Shown here: positions 42,809 through 55,745 of the stretch, in pieces | How positions within the stretch are numbered: position 1 is the first letter of the stretch | How the letters are laid out: each line of letters begins with the position of its first letter | Source: Thermoleophilaceae bacterium | Lineage (GTDB): Bacteria > Actinomycetota > Thermoleophilia > Solirubrobacterales > Thermoleophilaceae | Assembly: GCA_030448005.1 (NCBI GenBank) | Contig: JAUJNT010000001.1 | Span: 721,904-785,903 of the forward strand | Length of the DNA stretch: 64,000 nt | Reading direction: 5' to 3' | Translations under genes and position numbers: made by a program | Notes under the pieces: model-generated | Seen by the model: the letters and a program-made list of their open reading frames with translations, nothing else | The model's database searches: none | Told to the model about the DNA's origin: nothing

Positions 42809-43180
42809 TCACACCTCGATGTCGGGGTAGCGCGCGCGGAGGTGCTGGGCCAGCGCCTCGCGCACCCGCCGGCGCTCCTCGACCGACGCCATCCGGTAGC
42901 GCCCGAGCAGCTCCTTCTGGCCCTCGAGGGGCAGGTCGGAGATCTCCCAGCGCACCGCCAGGCGCTCGAAGAGGAGCTCCACGCGCCGCTGCCAGCGGTC
43001 CTCGGCCGACGCCGCGGGGCGGGCCTCGAGCGCCTCGAGCTTCCGCAGCGTCGAGCCCGTCAGCTCGTCTCGCAGCGTCAAGATGCTCCCGTCGGCGGCC
43101 GGGTAGGCGGTCGCTGCGCTGCTCGGCGAGGGCGCCCCATCTCCGGCTTCCTTGCGGCGCCGTCGCGCACGGCGGCCCAT
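42809..43180 (-). CDS. Hypothetical charged protein
   Basis: 123 residues. ATG at 43180 preceded by AGGAG. A basic start (MGRRARRRRKEAGDGAP) is followed by a soluble helical body (LTLRDELTGSTLRKLEALEA; DRWQRRVELLFERLAVRWEI; LEGQKELLGRYRMASVEERR). The frame ends DIEV. No family recognised. It is divergent from the exported protein at 43329. Confidence 0.65.
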   Translation of the reverse strand: MGRRARRRRKEAGDGAPSPSSAATAYPAADGSILTLRDELTGSTLRKLEALEARPAASAEDRWQRRVELLFERLAVRWEISDLPLEGQKELLGRYRMASVEERRRVREALAQHLRARYPDIEV

Positions 43181-43328
43181 CGATCTCCTCTCATCTTGTG
43201 CCGACCGACCGCAACTTCGCATCCTGGACAGAGTTGTGGCGGCCAGAAGGGGTACCGTACCCTCGACCTTTGCATATCCGGCCGGATGCCCGGAACCTGC
43301 AGACCACTCGATCCGGAGGACAAGACCC

Positions 43329-44036
43329 TTGAAGATTCGCCTCGCAGTCGTCGTCACCGTGGTTCTCGCCGGCGCGCTCGCACAGCCGGCGATGGGGGCG
43401 GGGGTCTTCCTGGAGCGCACCTGCCTTCGCGAGGGATCGCGCTCGAACTTCATCGGCGTTGGCTATCAGCCGGGTCAGCCGGTCGCCGCCTCGCTCGACG
43501 GCCGGCAGTTCGCCACGGGCGCGGCGGACGCCCTCGGCAGGGTTCCCGGGTTCATCGTGCTGCCTTCGATCACACGCTCGGAGCAGACCCGGGCGCTCAC
43601 GATAACCCAGGTCACGAACCCGGCGATCACGGGGACCACCCCCTTCAAGGAGACCAGCGTCTATGTGGTGACCAAGCCGAGGAGGTTCCGGCCCGGCACG
43701 AGGCTGAGGATCCGGGCGGGTGGGTTCTACGGCGCGGGCAGCACCCTGTACGCGCACGTGCGGGGGCCGAGGAGGCGCAACGTGCGTATCGGAAGGATCA
43801 CCGGCGACTGCGGCAAGGTCTCCGCCACGAGGAAGGCCCTACTCAGGAAGGGCGACCGTGCCGGCTTCTACACGGTGCAGTTCGACGGGGTCAGGCGATA
43901 CGTGGGCAGGAGGGCGCCGCTCTGGCTGCGGATGGGCTTCACGATCAGGCGGATCTTCAGGTTCAGCCGCTCCAGCTCGTTCGCCCGCCCCGTGCTGCCC
44001 GGCACCGTCGAAGGGGAGATACGCGGCGCCGGCTAG
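43329..44036 (+). CDS. Exported beta-rich protein of unknown function
   Basis: 235 residues. The TTG start at 43329 follows GGAGGA and precedes a signal peptide (IRLAVVVTVVLAGALAQPAMG). The mature part has a short N-terminal Ig-like segment (FLERTCLREGSRSNFIGVGY; QPGQPVAASLDGRQFATGAA) and a basic second half (YVVTKPRRFRPGTRLRIRAG; YAHVRGPRRRNVRIGRITGD). One Cys pair could form a disulphide. The pattern recurs in exported actinobacterial proteins, but no function is known. It converges on clpB with only 6 bases between stop codons. Confidence 0.72.
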   Translation: MKIRLAVVVTVVLAGALAQPAMGAGVFLERTCLREGSRSNFIGVGYQPGQPVAASLDGRQFATGAADALGRVPGFIVLPSITRSEQTRALTITQVTNPAITGTTPFKETSVYVVTKPRRFRPGTRLRIRAGGFYGAGSTLYAHVRGPRRRNVRIGRITGDCGKVSATRKALLRKGDRAGFYTVQFDGVRRYVGRRAPLWLRMGFTIRRIFRFSRSSSFARPVLPGTVEGEIRGAG

Positions 44037-44042
44037 GACCCG

Positions 44043-46583
<2,541 letters not shown>

Positions 46584-46586
46584 AAG

Positions 46587-46613
46587 AAATCTAAGCGTCT
46601 ATATAGCAGATTT
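46587..46613 (-). promoter_or_regulatory. Candidate heat-shock operator/promoter upstream of clpB
   Basis: Inverted repeat AAATCT-N15-AGATTT. Read on the clpB strand it contains ATCTGC, a -10-like TATATA and CTTAGATTT. The same words in the same spacing occur upstream of dnaK (52050-52076). On the clpB strand TTGAGG lies 18 bases before TATATA, a plausible -35. HspR encoded at 47903 is the natural candidate to bind; the site differs from the mycobacterial HAIR sequence. Confidence 0.55.
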
Positions 46614-46632
46614 GTCCGGCTACCCTCAAGGA

Positions 46633-47730
46633 ATGCGCAATATCTCCCTGGGGGGCTGGGTCCTCCTCCTACTCGCCGCCGTGCCGTCCGCGGCCTCCGC
46701 CGCCACCGTCGAGCTCGGTGCCGTGAGTGAGATCCGTGCCGGGGTCAACCCCACCGAGCCGTCGGGCGGCGGAGAGGCCGTCCAGCTCTCCGAGGCCGCC
46801 GGCACCTACGCGGTGCCCGCCGGCTACGGCGTGATCACCGCTTGGGAGCACCGCACGGGAACCGTCTCCGGGAGACTCACGTTCAAGGTCTACCGGCCCA
46901 CCGGGGAGCCCGGCCGCTTCTTCACCGTGGCATCCGACCCGCAGGCCGTGACGGCCGGCGCGGGCCACGCCTTCGCGGTGCGGATTCCGGTGCAACCGGG
47001 CGACAGGCTCGGCCTCTCCTCGCCCACCAATACGGTTCATCTGGCCTACCGAACGTTCAATCCCGCTGACCAGTTCGCCTTCTTTCCCGTGGACAGCGAT
47101 CCGGCCGCGGGCACGACCGTCACGCAGGACGGCGCTCCCGCAACGGGCTACCGGCTGGACGTGGCAGCCCGCGTGGAGAGCGACCTCGACGGCGACGGCT
47201 TCGGCGACGAGTCCCAGGATCGGTGCCCCACGAACCCGTCCACGCAGAGCTCGTGCCCCGCCCCAGCCGCGCTCCCTGCCTTCTCGGGCTGTTCCGCGCG
47301 CGCAGCCAACGTGATCCGCGGAACGGCGTCCGGCAACGTGATCACCGGTAGCTCTGGAGGCGACAGGGTGTACGCGGACGCGGGCAACGACACGGTCGAC
47401 GGCGCCGGAGGCAACGACTGCCTCGACCTCGGAAGCGGAAGCGATCGCGGCAACGGCGGACGAGACGCCGATCTCGTGCGGGGCGGGCCGGGGGCCGACC
47501 GGTTGGGTGGAGGGTCGGGCAACGACCGCCTTGACGGCGACTCGGGCGGCGACCGCCTCGCCGGAGGAAGCGGCCGCGACCGCATTGCCGGAGGAAGCGG
47601 CAACGATCGGATCGGCTCGCGCGACCGTCGGAAGGACCGGATCTCCTGCGGCAGCGGCAGGGACAGGGTGGCCGCCGACCGCATCGACCGTGTGTCGCGC
47701 GATTGCGAACGGGTCAGTCGACGCCGCTAG
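46633..47730 (+). CDS. Secreted RTX-like repeat protein
   Basis: 365 residues, ATG at 46633 with AAGGA immediately before it, unusually close. Signal peptide (WVLLLLAAVPSAASA), an unrecognised beta-rich domain (residues 25-180), an acidic thrombospondin-3-like segment (DLDGDGFGDESQDRCPTNPS), then about nine RTX-like repeats (GGSGNDRLDGDSGGDRLAGG) and the tail ISCGSGRDRVAADRIDRVSR...CERV shared with the 4018 and 9002 proteins. It is divergent from clpB, with only 49 bases between starts, and converges on hspR. Probably a Ca2+-binding surface protein. Confidence 0.83.
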   Translation: MRNISLGGWVLLLLAAVPSAASAATVELGAVSEIRAGVNPTEPSGGGEAVQLSEAAGTYAVPAGYGVITAWEHRTGTVSGRLTFKVYRPTGEPGRFFTVASDPQAVTAGAGHAFAVRIPVQPGDRLGLSSPTNTVHLAYRTFNPADQFAFFPVDSDPAAGTTVTQDGAPATGYRLDVAARVESDLDGDGFGDESQDRCPTNPSTQSSCPAPAALPAFSGCSARAANVIRGTASGNVITGSSGGDRVYADAGNDTVDGAGGNDCLDLGSGSDRGNGGRDADLVRGGPGADRLGGGSGNDRLDGDSGGDRLAGGSGRDRIAGGSGNDRIGSRDRRKDRISCGSGRDRVAADRIDRVSRDCERVSRRR

Positions 47731-47902
47731 CATCGCGAGCAAACCTGTACTGCCGAGCGGCGGGACGAGGTGCCGTCACACCTGTGGAGCGAGAATCGTC
47801 GGCACGGAGGGGGGGTGTGGTCTTTCGGTACGCGAGGAGTCAACGGATCAGCCACGCCCCAACCGCAGCCAGCATCTTTGCCGCCGGCTCTGCCGGTCCT
47901 GC

Positions 47903-48355
47903 TCAGCGCTGCGGGCGCGCGAGCCGCAGGCGTACGGCGGCGCCCCTCGGGCTACGGGGAACGAGGGCCTGGCCCGGCGCCTGGTAGGGCACGAGCTCGG
48001 CCCTGGCGGAGCGGCGGACACGGTGGATCTCCTGCTCGAGCTCCGCCTGGGCTCTCGTTGCCTGCCGCTCGAGGTTGTGCAGGCGGCGCTGCATCCGCGC
48101 GACCTCGCGCTCCAGCTCCAAGACCCGCTCGACCCCGGCGAGGTTCATGCCGCCCTGGGTGGTGAGCTCCTGGATGCGCCGCAGGCGCTCCACGTCCTCC
48201 TCCGAGTAAAGGCGGGTGTTCTTGGGCGAGCGACGTGGCGTGATCAGGCCGCGCATCTCGTAGATGCGCAACGTCTGGGGGTGCATGCCCGCGAGCTCGG
48301 CGGCCACGGAGATCATGTACACGCCTCGGGTGCGATCGTCGGATGACTCGGCCAT
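47903..48355 (-). CDS. hspR: MerR-family heat-shock repressor HspR
   Basis: 150 residues, ATG at 48355, overlapping the dnaJ stop by one base (TGATG). MerR-type winged helix: YMISVAAELAGMHPQTLRIY, EMRGLITPRRSPKNTRLYSE, EDVERLRRIQELTTQGGMNL, then a coiled coil (LELEREVARMQRRLHNLERQ). The dnaK-grpE-dnaJ-hspR order is the standard actinobacterial autoregulated operon. The C-terminal 30 residues are longer and more basic than in streptomycete HspR. Confidence 0.93.
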   Translation of the reverse strand: MAESSDDRTRGVYMISVAAELAGMHPQTLRIYEMRGLITPRRSPKNTRLYSEEDVERLRRIQELTTQGGMNLAGVERVLELEREVARMQRRLHNLERQATRAQAELEQEIHRVRRSARAELVPYQAPGQALVPRSPRGAAVRLRLARPQR

Positions 48356-49452
48356 CAGCCGCCCTTGCCCTTCAGCATCCGCTCGCGAGGGTTCTCGTCC
48401 ATCACGGTGGCCAGCTCGTCCACGACCTCTCGCTGCTCGCGCGAGAGCGAACGAGGCACGTCGATCACGAGCCGGTAGTGGATGTCGCCGCGGCCGCGGC
48501 CCCCCAGACGCGCCGGGCCCTCCCCACGCAGCCGCTGGACGGTGCCGTGCTGGGTGCCGGGGCTCACCCGGATCCGCTTCGAGCCGTTGAGCGTGGGCAC
48601 CTCGATGGTGGCCCCGCGCACTGCCTCTGGGATGGTGACGGGCACCTCCACCTCGAGGTTGTCCCCGCGGCGCTTGAAGAGCGGTGAGTCGGCCACGCGG
48701 GTGACCACGTAGAGGTCCCCCGGAGGACCACCGCGGGTGCCCGCCTCGCCCTTCCCCGCCAGCCGGACGCGACTCCCGTCGCGGACCCCCGCGGGTATGT
48801 TCACCTTGTAGCGCTTGACCTGGCGTGTCTGCCCACTGCCGTTGCAGGTTTCGCAGGGGTCGGTGATCTCCGTGCCCGTGCCGCCGCACTTGCCGCACGG
48901 CTGGGAGATGGAGAAGAGGCCCTGCGACTCGGACTCCACGCCCCGGCCCTGGCAGCGGGTGCAGACCTGCGGGGTGGTGCCCGGCCTTGCGCCCGTGCCC
49001 CGGCACGTCTTGCACGGGGCGGACAGCGAGACGCTGACCGGCACCTGGGCACCCTCCATCGCCTGCTCGAAGGAGATGTGAACGTCGGTCTCCATGTCAC
49101 GGCCCCGCTCCGCGCGCGCCGTGCCGGCGCCGGTACGGCCCGCGGCGCCGCCGAAGAGGTCGGACAGGATGTCGCCGAGGCCGCCGCCGAAGTTGCCGCC
49201 GCGGAAGGTGCCAGGGTCAAAGCCGCCCCCGCTGAAGACGCCCCCGGCGTCGTACTCGCGCCGCTTCTTGGGATCGGAGAGCACCGAGTAGGCCTGCTGG
49301 ATCTCCTTGAAGCGCTCTTCTGCCGCGGTATCACCCGGGTTCTTGTCCGGGTGATACTCGCGGGCGAGCTTGCGGTAGGCCTTCTTGATCTCCTCCTCGG
49401 AGGCCTTCTTGTCGACCCCGAGGGCCGCATATGGGTCCTTGACCGCGGGCAT
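48355..49452 (-). CDS. dnaJ: Chaperone DnaJ
   Basis: 365 residues, ATG at 49452, five bases after grpE. J domain with HPD ([20 protein letters not shown]), Gly/Phe-rich linker ([20 protein letters not shown]), four CxxCxGxG zinc motifs ([32 protein letters not shown]), and the C-terminal substrate-binding domain ([20 protein letters not shown]). A complete type I DnaJ that stimulates DnaK ATPase. Confidence 0.96.
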   Translation of the reverse strand: MPAVKDPYAALGVDKKASEEEIKKAYRKLAREYHPDKNPGDTAAEERFKEIQQAYSVLSDPKKRREYDAGGVFSGGGFDPGTFRGGNFGGGLGDILSDLFGGAAGRTGAGTARAERGRDMETDVHISFEQAMEGAQVPVSVSLSAPCKTCRGTGARPGTTPQVCTRCQGRGVESESQGLFSISQPCGKCGGTGTEITDPCETCNGSGQTRQVKRYKVNIPAGVRDGSRVRLAGKGEAGTRGGPPGDLYVVTRVADSPLFKRRGDNLEVEVPVTIPEAVRGATIEVPTLNGSKRIRVSPGTQHGTVQRLRGEGPARLGGRGRGDIHYRLVIDVPRSLSREQREVVDELATVMDENPRERMLKGKGG

Positions 49453-49457
49453 GGCGC

Positions 49458-50069
49458 TTACCCCGACACCACCACGCGAGCCGGACGGAGGACGGTGGCG
49501 TTCAGGCTGTAGCCCTTCTCGACCACGTCGATGACCATGCCGGGCTCGGCGCCTTCCTGCTGGCGCTTGGAGACCGCCTCGTGGAACGAGGGATCGAACT
49601 TCCGCCCCGCCGGGTCGAAGGGCTCCACGCCGTTGCGCGCGAGCACCGCGATGAGCTCGGAATGCACGAGGCGCACTCCGTCGGCCAGCTGGTCCTCGCC
49701 CTCCGCGGCTGAGGCGAGCGCCCGCTCGAGGTTGTCCACGACCGGCAGCAGCTCGCCGATCAGCCCGCTCTTTGCGCGCTGACCGGCGTTCGCCGACTCC
49801 TTGGCGGCCCGCTTGCGGTAGTTCTCGAAGTCGGCCTGGGTGCGCTGCGCAAGCGCGAGGTACTCGCCACGCTCGCGCAGCGCGACGGCGAGCTCGTCCT
49901 CGGGCTCGCCAGCAGCCTCGGCCTCTTCGGGATCGGCAACCGGGGCCACCTCTTCCTCGGCACCGCGAACGGGAGCCTCCGGCTCTGGCGGCGAAGGAGA
50001 TCCGTCGCCGGCCGCCTGTTCGGCGACCGGCGACCCTTCCTCGACGGCTGGGTCCTGCTTGCCTTCCAT
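49458..50069 (-). CDS. grpE: Nucleotide exchange factor GrpE
   Basis: 203 residues, ATG at 50069, four bases after dnaK. An acidic, Pro-rich N-terminal arm (about 60 residues) precedes the long helix and head ([75 protein letters not shown]). It releases ADP from DnaK. Confidence 0.95.
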   Translation of the reverse strand: MEGKQDPAVEEGSPVAEQAAGDGSPSPPEPEAPVRGAEEEVAPVADPEEAEAAGEPEDELAVALRERGEYLALAQRTQADFENYRKRAAKESANAGQRAKSGLIGELLPVVDNLERALASAAEGEDQLADGVRLVHSELIAVLARNGVEPFDPAGRKFDPSFHEAVSKRQQEGAEPGMVIDVVEKGYSLNATVLRPARVVVSG

Positions 50070-50073
50070 CGAC

Positions 50074-52044
<1,971 letters not shown>

Positions 52045-52049
52045 TCAGA

Positions 52050-52076
52050 AAATCTAAGTGAGAGTATGGCAGATCG
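52050..52076 (-). promoter_or_regulatory. Candidate heat-shock operator/promoter upstream of dnaK
   Basis: AAATCT-N15-AGATCG, matching the clpB element in arms, spacing and inner words (ATCTGC, a -10-like CATACT, CTTAGATTT on the dnaK strand). It lies 45 bases before the dnaK start. No good -35 hexamer was seen. Confidence 0.55.
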
Positions 52077-52114
52077 ACGCGTACCGTTGGGCTATCTTCG
52101 ACCACGAGCCGCGA

Positions 52115-53011
52115 TCAACCCTCCGGAAGCGGTCGCGGCGGTCGCATCCGGGGGACGATCTCCACAGCCACGATCGCAACGAGGATGAGTGCGGCACCGG
52201 CGAGGGAGAGCGCCGATAGCCGCTCGTCGGCCAGAAGCCAGCCGAACAGACCGGCGAACGCGGGCTCGCTTGCCAGGATGAGGGCCGTGCGGGCCGGCGG
52301 CGCGTGGCGCTGGGCGTAGGTCTGTACGAAGAAGCCAAGTGCGCTGGCCACCAGGGCGGTGACGAGCAGGGCAGACCAGACGGTGGCGCCCTCCGGAGCC
52401 TGCAGGTGGCCGAGCGGCGCCGCTATCGCGAGGCACACCAGGGCGCACAGGCCGAGTTGCACCACCAGCAGCGCCCCGACGTCGTGATCGCGCGCCCCCC
52501 GTGCCGTGGCGAGGATGTGTCCCGCAAACGCCACCGCGCAGAGCAGGACGAGGCCGTCGCCGCGGAGGTTGAGGTTCCCGCCGGTGCCCGAGAGCAGGTA
52601 GAGCCCGGCTGCGGACACGCCCGCGGCGATCCAGGCTATCCCGGGCACGCGGTCCCGGAGCAGCAGCGATCCGAGCACCGGCGTGAGCACCACGAAGAGC
52701 CCCGTGATGAAACCCGCGTTCGACGCGCTCGTCGCCTCCAAACCGACCGTCTGCAGGATGTAACCGGCCGTGAGGAGAGCGCCCATCGCGAGGCCCACCC
52801 TCCAGCCCTCGGCGGAGAGGGCTCGCAGCCGGCTCCTGAAGATCAGCGCGACAAGCAGCGCGGCCAAGGCGAAGCGGTAACCGAGGAAGGCCATCGTGGG
52901 CAGAAGCTCGATCGCGTCCTGGACCATCACGAACGTGAGGCCCCAGACCGCCGCGATGCAGATCAGCGCACCCTCGGCGAGAAGCCGCCGGCGGTCCTCC
53001 CCCGGCCTCAC
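52115..53011 (-). CDS. EamA/DMT-family transporter
   Basis: 298 residues from the GTG at 53011, which overlaps the nth stop by four bases (GTGA). Ten membrane helices in two EamA repeats are visible, starting LLAEGALICIAAVWGLTFVM and, in the second half, GDGLVLLCAVAFAGHILATA and LVASALGFFVQTYAQRHAPP. The ARTALILASEPAFAGLFGWL motif before the last helix is typical of the family. Drug/metabolite exporters of this type cannot be assigned a substrate from sequence. Confidence 0.88.
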   Translation of the reverse strand: MRPGEDRRRLLAEGALICIAAVWGLTFVMVQDAIELLPTMAFLGYRFALAALLVALIFRSRLRALSAEGWRVGLAMGALLTAGYILQTVGLEATSASNAGFITGLFVVLTPVLGSLLLRDRVPGIAWIAAGVSAAGLYLLSGTGGNLNLRGDGLVLLCAVAFAGHILATARGARDHDVGALLVVQLGLCALVCLAIAAPLGHLQAPEGATVWSALLVTALVASALGFFVQTYAQRHAPPARTALILASEPAFAGLFGWLLADERLSALSLAGAALILVAIVAVEIVPRMRPPRPLPEG

Positions 53012-53682
53012 CCGGACCTGCGCGGATAGGGGCACACGCGCCGCAGCGGGCACTCGCCACAGCGGGGTGTGCGAGCCACGCAGATGCGCCGGCCGTGCCG
53101 GATCAGCGCGACATGTGCCTCGTGGGGATCGGCGCCGCGGGAGAGCCGCAGCATCTCGTCGTGGGCCTCCTCGAGCGGTGCCCCCGGGCGAAAGAGGCCG
53201 AGCCGGGTCCCCACCCGGTAGACGTGCGTGTCCACAGGCACGTCGGGTCGCCCGTAGGAGAAGAGCAGGACGCACGCGGCCGTCTTTCGCCCGACCCCCG
53301 GTAGCGCGCAGAGGTAGGCGCGCGCCTCCTCGAGCGGAGCGTTCTCCAGCCATCCGAGGTCGTCGTCTCCGAGCGCGCGCAGGATCTCCTGGATCCGCAC
53401 CGCCTTGGTGGGCGCCAGGCCGCCGGGGCGGATGGCGTCCTCGACCTCCTCGACCGGCGCGTCGCGCACCGCGTGCCAGGACTCGAATGTCTCCCGCAGC
53501 CGCCCGTAGGCCACGTCGCGGTTGCGGTCGTTCGTGTTCTGGGAGAGCACCGTGAGCACCAGCTCGTCGATCGGCGCGCGGTGCGGGCGCCCCGCGGGCC
53601 TGCCGTACTCGCGCCGCAGCCGCTCGAGGATCGCGCGCAGGCGTCTGGGTGGCGGCGGGCTCCACGTGCTCGCGACTTCCAT
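53008..53682 (-). CDS. nth: Endonuclease III-type DNA glycosylase
   Basis: 224 residues from the ATG at 53682 (MEVASTWSPPPPRRLRAILE); an in-frame ATG at 53748 would overlap the divergent hydrolase gene. HhH-GPD glycosylase: ELVLTVLSQNTNDRNRDVAY, then the helix-hairpin-helix LPGVGRKTAACVLLF with catalytic Lys, and VPVDTHVYRVGTRLG with catalytic Asp. The 4Fe-4S cluster loop is complete with C-x6-C-x2-C-x5-C spacing (CVARTPRCGECPLRRVC). It excises oxidised pyrimidines and cuts the AP site. Confidence 0.9.
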   Translation of the reverse strand: MEVASTWSPPPPRRLRAILERLRREYGRPAGRPHRAPIDELVLTVLSQNTNDRNRDVAYGRLRETFESWHAVRDAPVEEVEDAIRPGGLAPTKAVRIQEILRALGDDDLGWLENAPLEEARAYLCALPGVGRKTAACVLLFSYGRPDVPVDTHVYRVGTRLGLFRPGAPLEEAHDEMLRLSRGADPHEAHVALIRHGRRICVARTPRCGECPLRRVCPYPRRSG

Positions 53683-53728
53683 CGGGCGCAACGTACCGAG
53701 CGGCGGGACCGCGCCGGGGGCTGCAAGG

Positions 53729-54559
53729 ATGGCCGCGGCCATGGGCACCGTGACAGAGCAGCGAGCGGTGATCGCGGGAGTGGAGACCTTCTGGCGCCGT
53801 GCGGAGCCCGCCGGCGGCGTCGCGCCGGCCCTGTTCGTTCACGGGGTGCCCACCAACTCCGACATGTGGGCGCCCTTCCTCGAGGCCGCCGGAGGCGTGG
53901 CGCTCGACCTCCCCGGCTTCGGCCGCTCGGGCAAGCCGGCGGACTTCGAGTATTCGATTCCGGGCTACGAGCGCTTCCTGGAGGCCTTCCTCGAGCAGAC
54001 GGGGCTCGAACGGTTCTCGCTTGTGGTGCACGACTGGGGCGGGGCGCTCGGGCTGGCCACCGCGCAGCGGCTTCACGAGCGCCTCGAGCGGCTCGTCATG
54101 TTCAGCTCCCTGCCTCTGCTGCCCGGCTACCGGTGGCACAGGATCGCCCGGCTGTGGCGAACTCCCGTCATCGGCGAGATGACGATGGGCTTCACGACAC
54201 ATCTGACCCTCAAGGGGGTCCTGCGCAAGGCCAACGCCACGCCGGGGTCGATGCCGGACGACTTCATCGACTCCGTCTACGACCACTTCGACCACGGCAC
54301 CCAGCGGGCGATCCTGAGGCTCTACCGCTCCGCTCCGCCGGAGGTGCTGGAGCGCTGGGGCAGCGACCTGCACAAGCTCACGGCGCGGGCGCTGCTGCTC
54401 TGGCCGACGCAGGACCCATACATCCCCGCCGAGTTCGGCCAGGCCTATGCCGATGCGCTCGGCGGCGAGACCCGGCTCGAGATGCTGGAGGGCGCCGGGC
54501 ACTGGTCGTGGATAGACCGGCCGGAGCTCGTGGAGACGGCCGCCCGGTTCCTGCGCTGA
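53729..54559 (+). CDS. Alpha/beta hydrolase of the haloalkane dehalogenase/epoxide hydrolase type
   Basis: 276 residues; ATG at 53729 (or 53741) after AAGG. Oxyanion loop LFVHGVPTNSDMW, nucleophile elbow VVHDWGGALG with Asp as nucleophile, and catalytic His in GAGHWSWIDRPE. The Asp next to Trp is the pattern of haloalkane dehalogenases and epoxide hydrolases rather than Ser esterases. A helical cap covers about 130-210. Substrate is unknown. Divergent from nth. Confidence 0.83.
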   Translation: MAAAMGTVTEQRAVIAGVETFWRRAEPAGGVAPALFVHGVPTNSDMWAPFLEAAGGVALDLPGFGRSGKPADFEYSIPGYERFLEAFLEQTGLERFSLVVHDWGGALGLATAQRLHERLERLVMFSSLPLLPGYRWHRIARLWRTPVIGEMTMGFTTHLTLKGVLRKANATPGSMPDDFIDSVYDHFDHGTQRAILRLYRSAPPEVLERWGSDLHKLTARALLLWPTQDPYIPAEFGQAYADALGGETRLEMLEGAGHWSWIDRPELVETAARFLR

Positions 54560-54590
54560 GTGCGGGGGCTCGGCGGAAGGTTCAGACAAG

Positions 54591-55736
54591 ATGAGCACGA
54601 TGCCGCGCCGCCTCCTGACCGCGTTCGCCACGGCCCTGGCGGGCCTCGCCGTGGCCGGCTGCGGCTCGGATGAGAAGCCGGAGAGGGCCGCCCCACCGCC
54701 GGGGACGGGCAAAGAGGCGGCAAAGTCCCGCCCCGAGCGAGCCGCCGGCAGCGCCCGCGTTAGCACCGTGGCCTCCGGGCTCGAGGCTCCCTGGGAGATC
54801 GCCTTCCTGCCGGACGGCCGCGCACTGGTGACCGAGCGTCCCGGGCGCGTGCGCCTGCTGTCGCGCCGGCTCGACCTACGCGAAGAGCCGGTGGCCGAGC
54901 TAGAGGTGAGCGCGGTGGGCGAGAGCGGTCTGCTCGGGCTCGCGGTGGACCCCGACTTCGAGCGCAACGGCTTCGTCTATCTCTACCGGACCACGAATTC
55001 CGGCAACGAGGTGGTGCGCATGCGCATGGAAGGCGACCGGCTCGAGGAGGACGCCACGGTGCTGGATGGTCTGGAGGCGAGCCCGATTCACGACGGCGGC
55101 CGGATCCACTTCGGCCCGGACGGCCTTCTGTACGTGGCCACCGGCGAGGCCGGCGACCCCGACCTGGCACAGGACCGCCGCTCGCTGAACGGCAAGATGC
55201 TCCGGCTGCGCGACTTCCGAGGCGCGGGAGGGCGCCCCGAGGTGGTGTCCCTCGGGCACCGCAACGTGCAGGGCTTCGACTGGCAACCCGGAACCAACCG
55301 GCTCTTTGCAACGGAGTTCGGACCCGACGCCCACGACGAGGTCAACGTGATCCGCCGCGGCGGCAACTACGGCTGGCCGGAGGCTCAGGGCGACACGGGC
55401 GCCCCCCGGTTCGTGCCGGCGCTCGTTGACTACGAGGAGGTGATCGCTCCGTCGGGTGCCACCTTCGTCTCCCGGCGCGGCTCCGAGTGGACGGGCGGCT
55501 TCCTGCTCGCCGCGCTGCGGGGAGAGCAGCTTCGCCTCCTGACGCTCGACGGGGACAGGGTGAGCGGCGACAGGCCGCTCTTCGAGGGCCGCTTCGGCCG
55601 GCTGCGCACGGTGGTGGAAGGCCCCGACGGGGCCATCTACGCGCTCACGAACAACACCGACGGACGCGGCAGCCCCAGGGAAGGTGACGACCGGATCCTG
55701 AGGATCGTCCCGCCCAGCCGTCGGAGCGGGCGCTAG
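54591..55736 (+). CDS. PQQ-type sugar dehydrogenase, lipoprotein
   Basis: 381 residues, ATG at 54591 or 54600. A lipobox (LAGLAVAGCG) indicates lipid attachment and export. The six-bladed propeller of the soluble glucose dehydrogenase/YliI family follows: GLEAPWEIAFLPDGRALVTE, ESGLLGLAVDPDFERNGFVY, HDGGRIHFGPDGLLYVATGE, SLNGKMLRLRDF, GHRNVQGFDWQPGTNRLFAT, EFGPDAHDEVNVIRRGGNYG, IAPSGATFVS. The catalytic His (HDGG), the GHRN Arg and the Asp/Glu Ca2+ ligands are present. It oxidises aldose sugars if PQQ is available. Confidence 0.85.
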   Translation: MSTMPRRLLTAFATALAGLAVAGCGSDEKPERAAPPPGTGKEAAKSRPERAAGSARVSTVASGLEAPWEIAFLPDGRALVTERPGRVRLLSRRLDLREEPVAELEVSAVGESGLLGLAVDPDFERNGFVYLYRTTNSGNEVVRMRMEGDRLEEDATVLDGLEASPIHDGGRIHFGPDGLLYVATGEAGDPDLAQDRRSLNGKMLRLRDFRGAGGRPEVVSLGHRNVQGFDWQPGTNRLFATEFGPDAHDEVNVIRRGGNYGWPEAQGDTGAPRFVPALVDYEEVIAPSGATFVSRRGSEWTGGFLLAALRGEQLRLLTLDGDRVSGDRPLFEGRFGRLRTVVEGPDGAIYALTNNTDGRGSPREGDDRILRIVPPSRRSGR

Positions 55737-55745
55737 CCTGTCCTC

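Noticed and set aside
47731-47902. Possible terminator or small gene between the RTX-like gene and hspR
   Set aside because: No convincing hairpin or coding frame could be made out in this gap.
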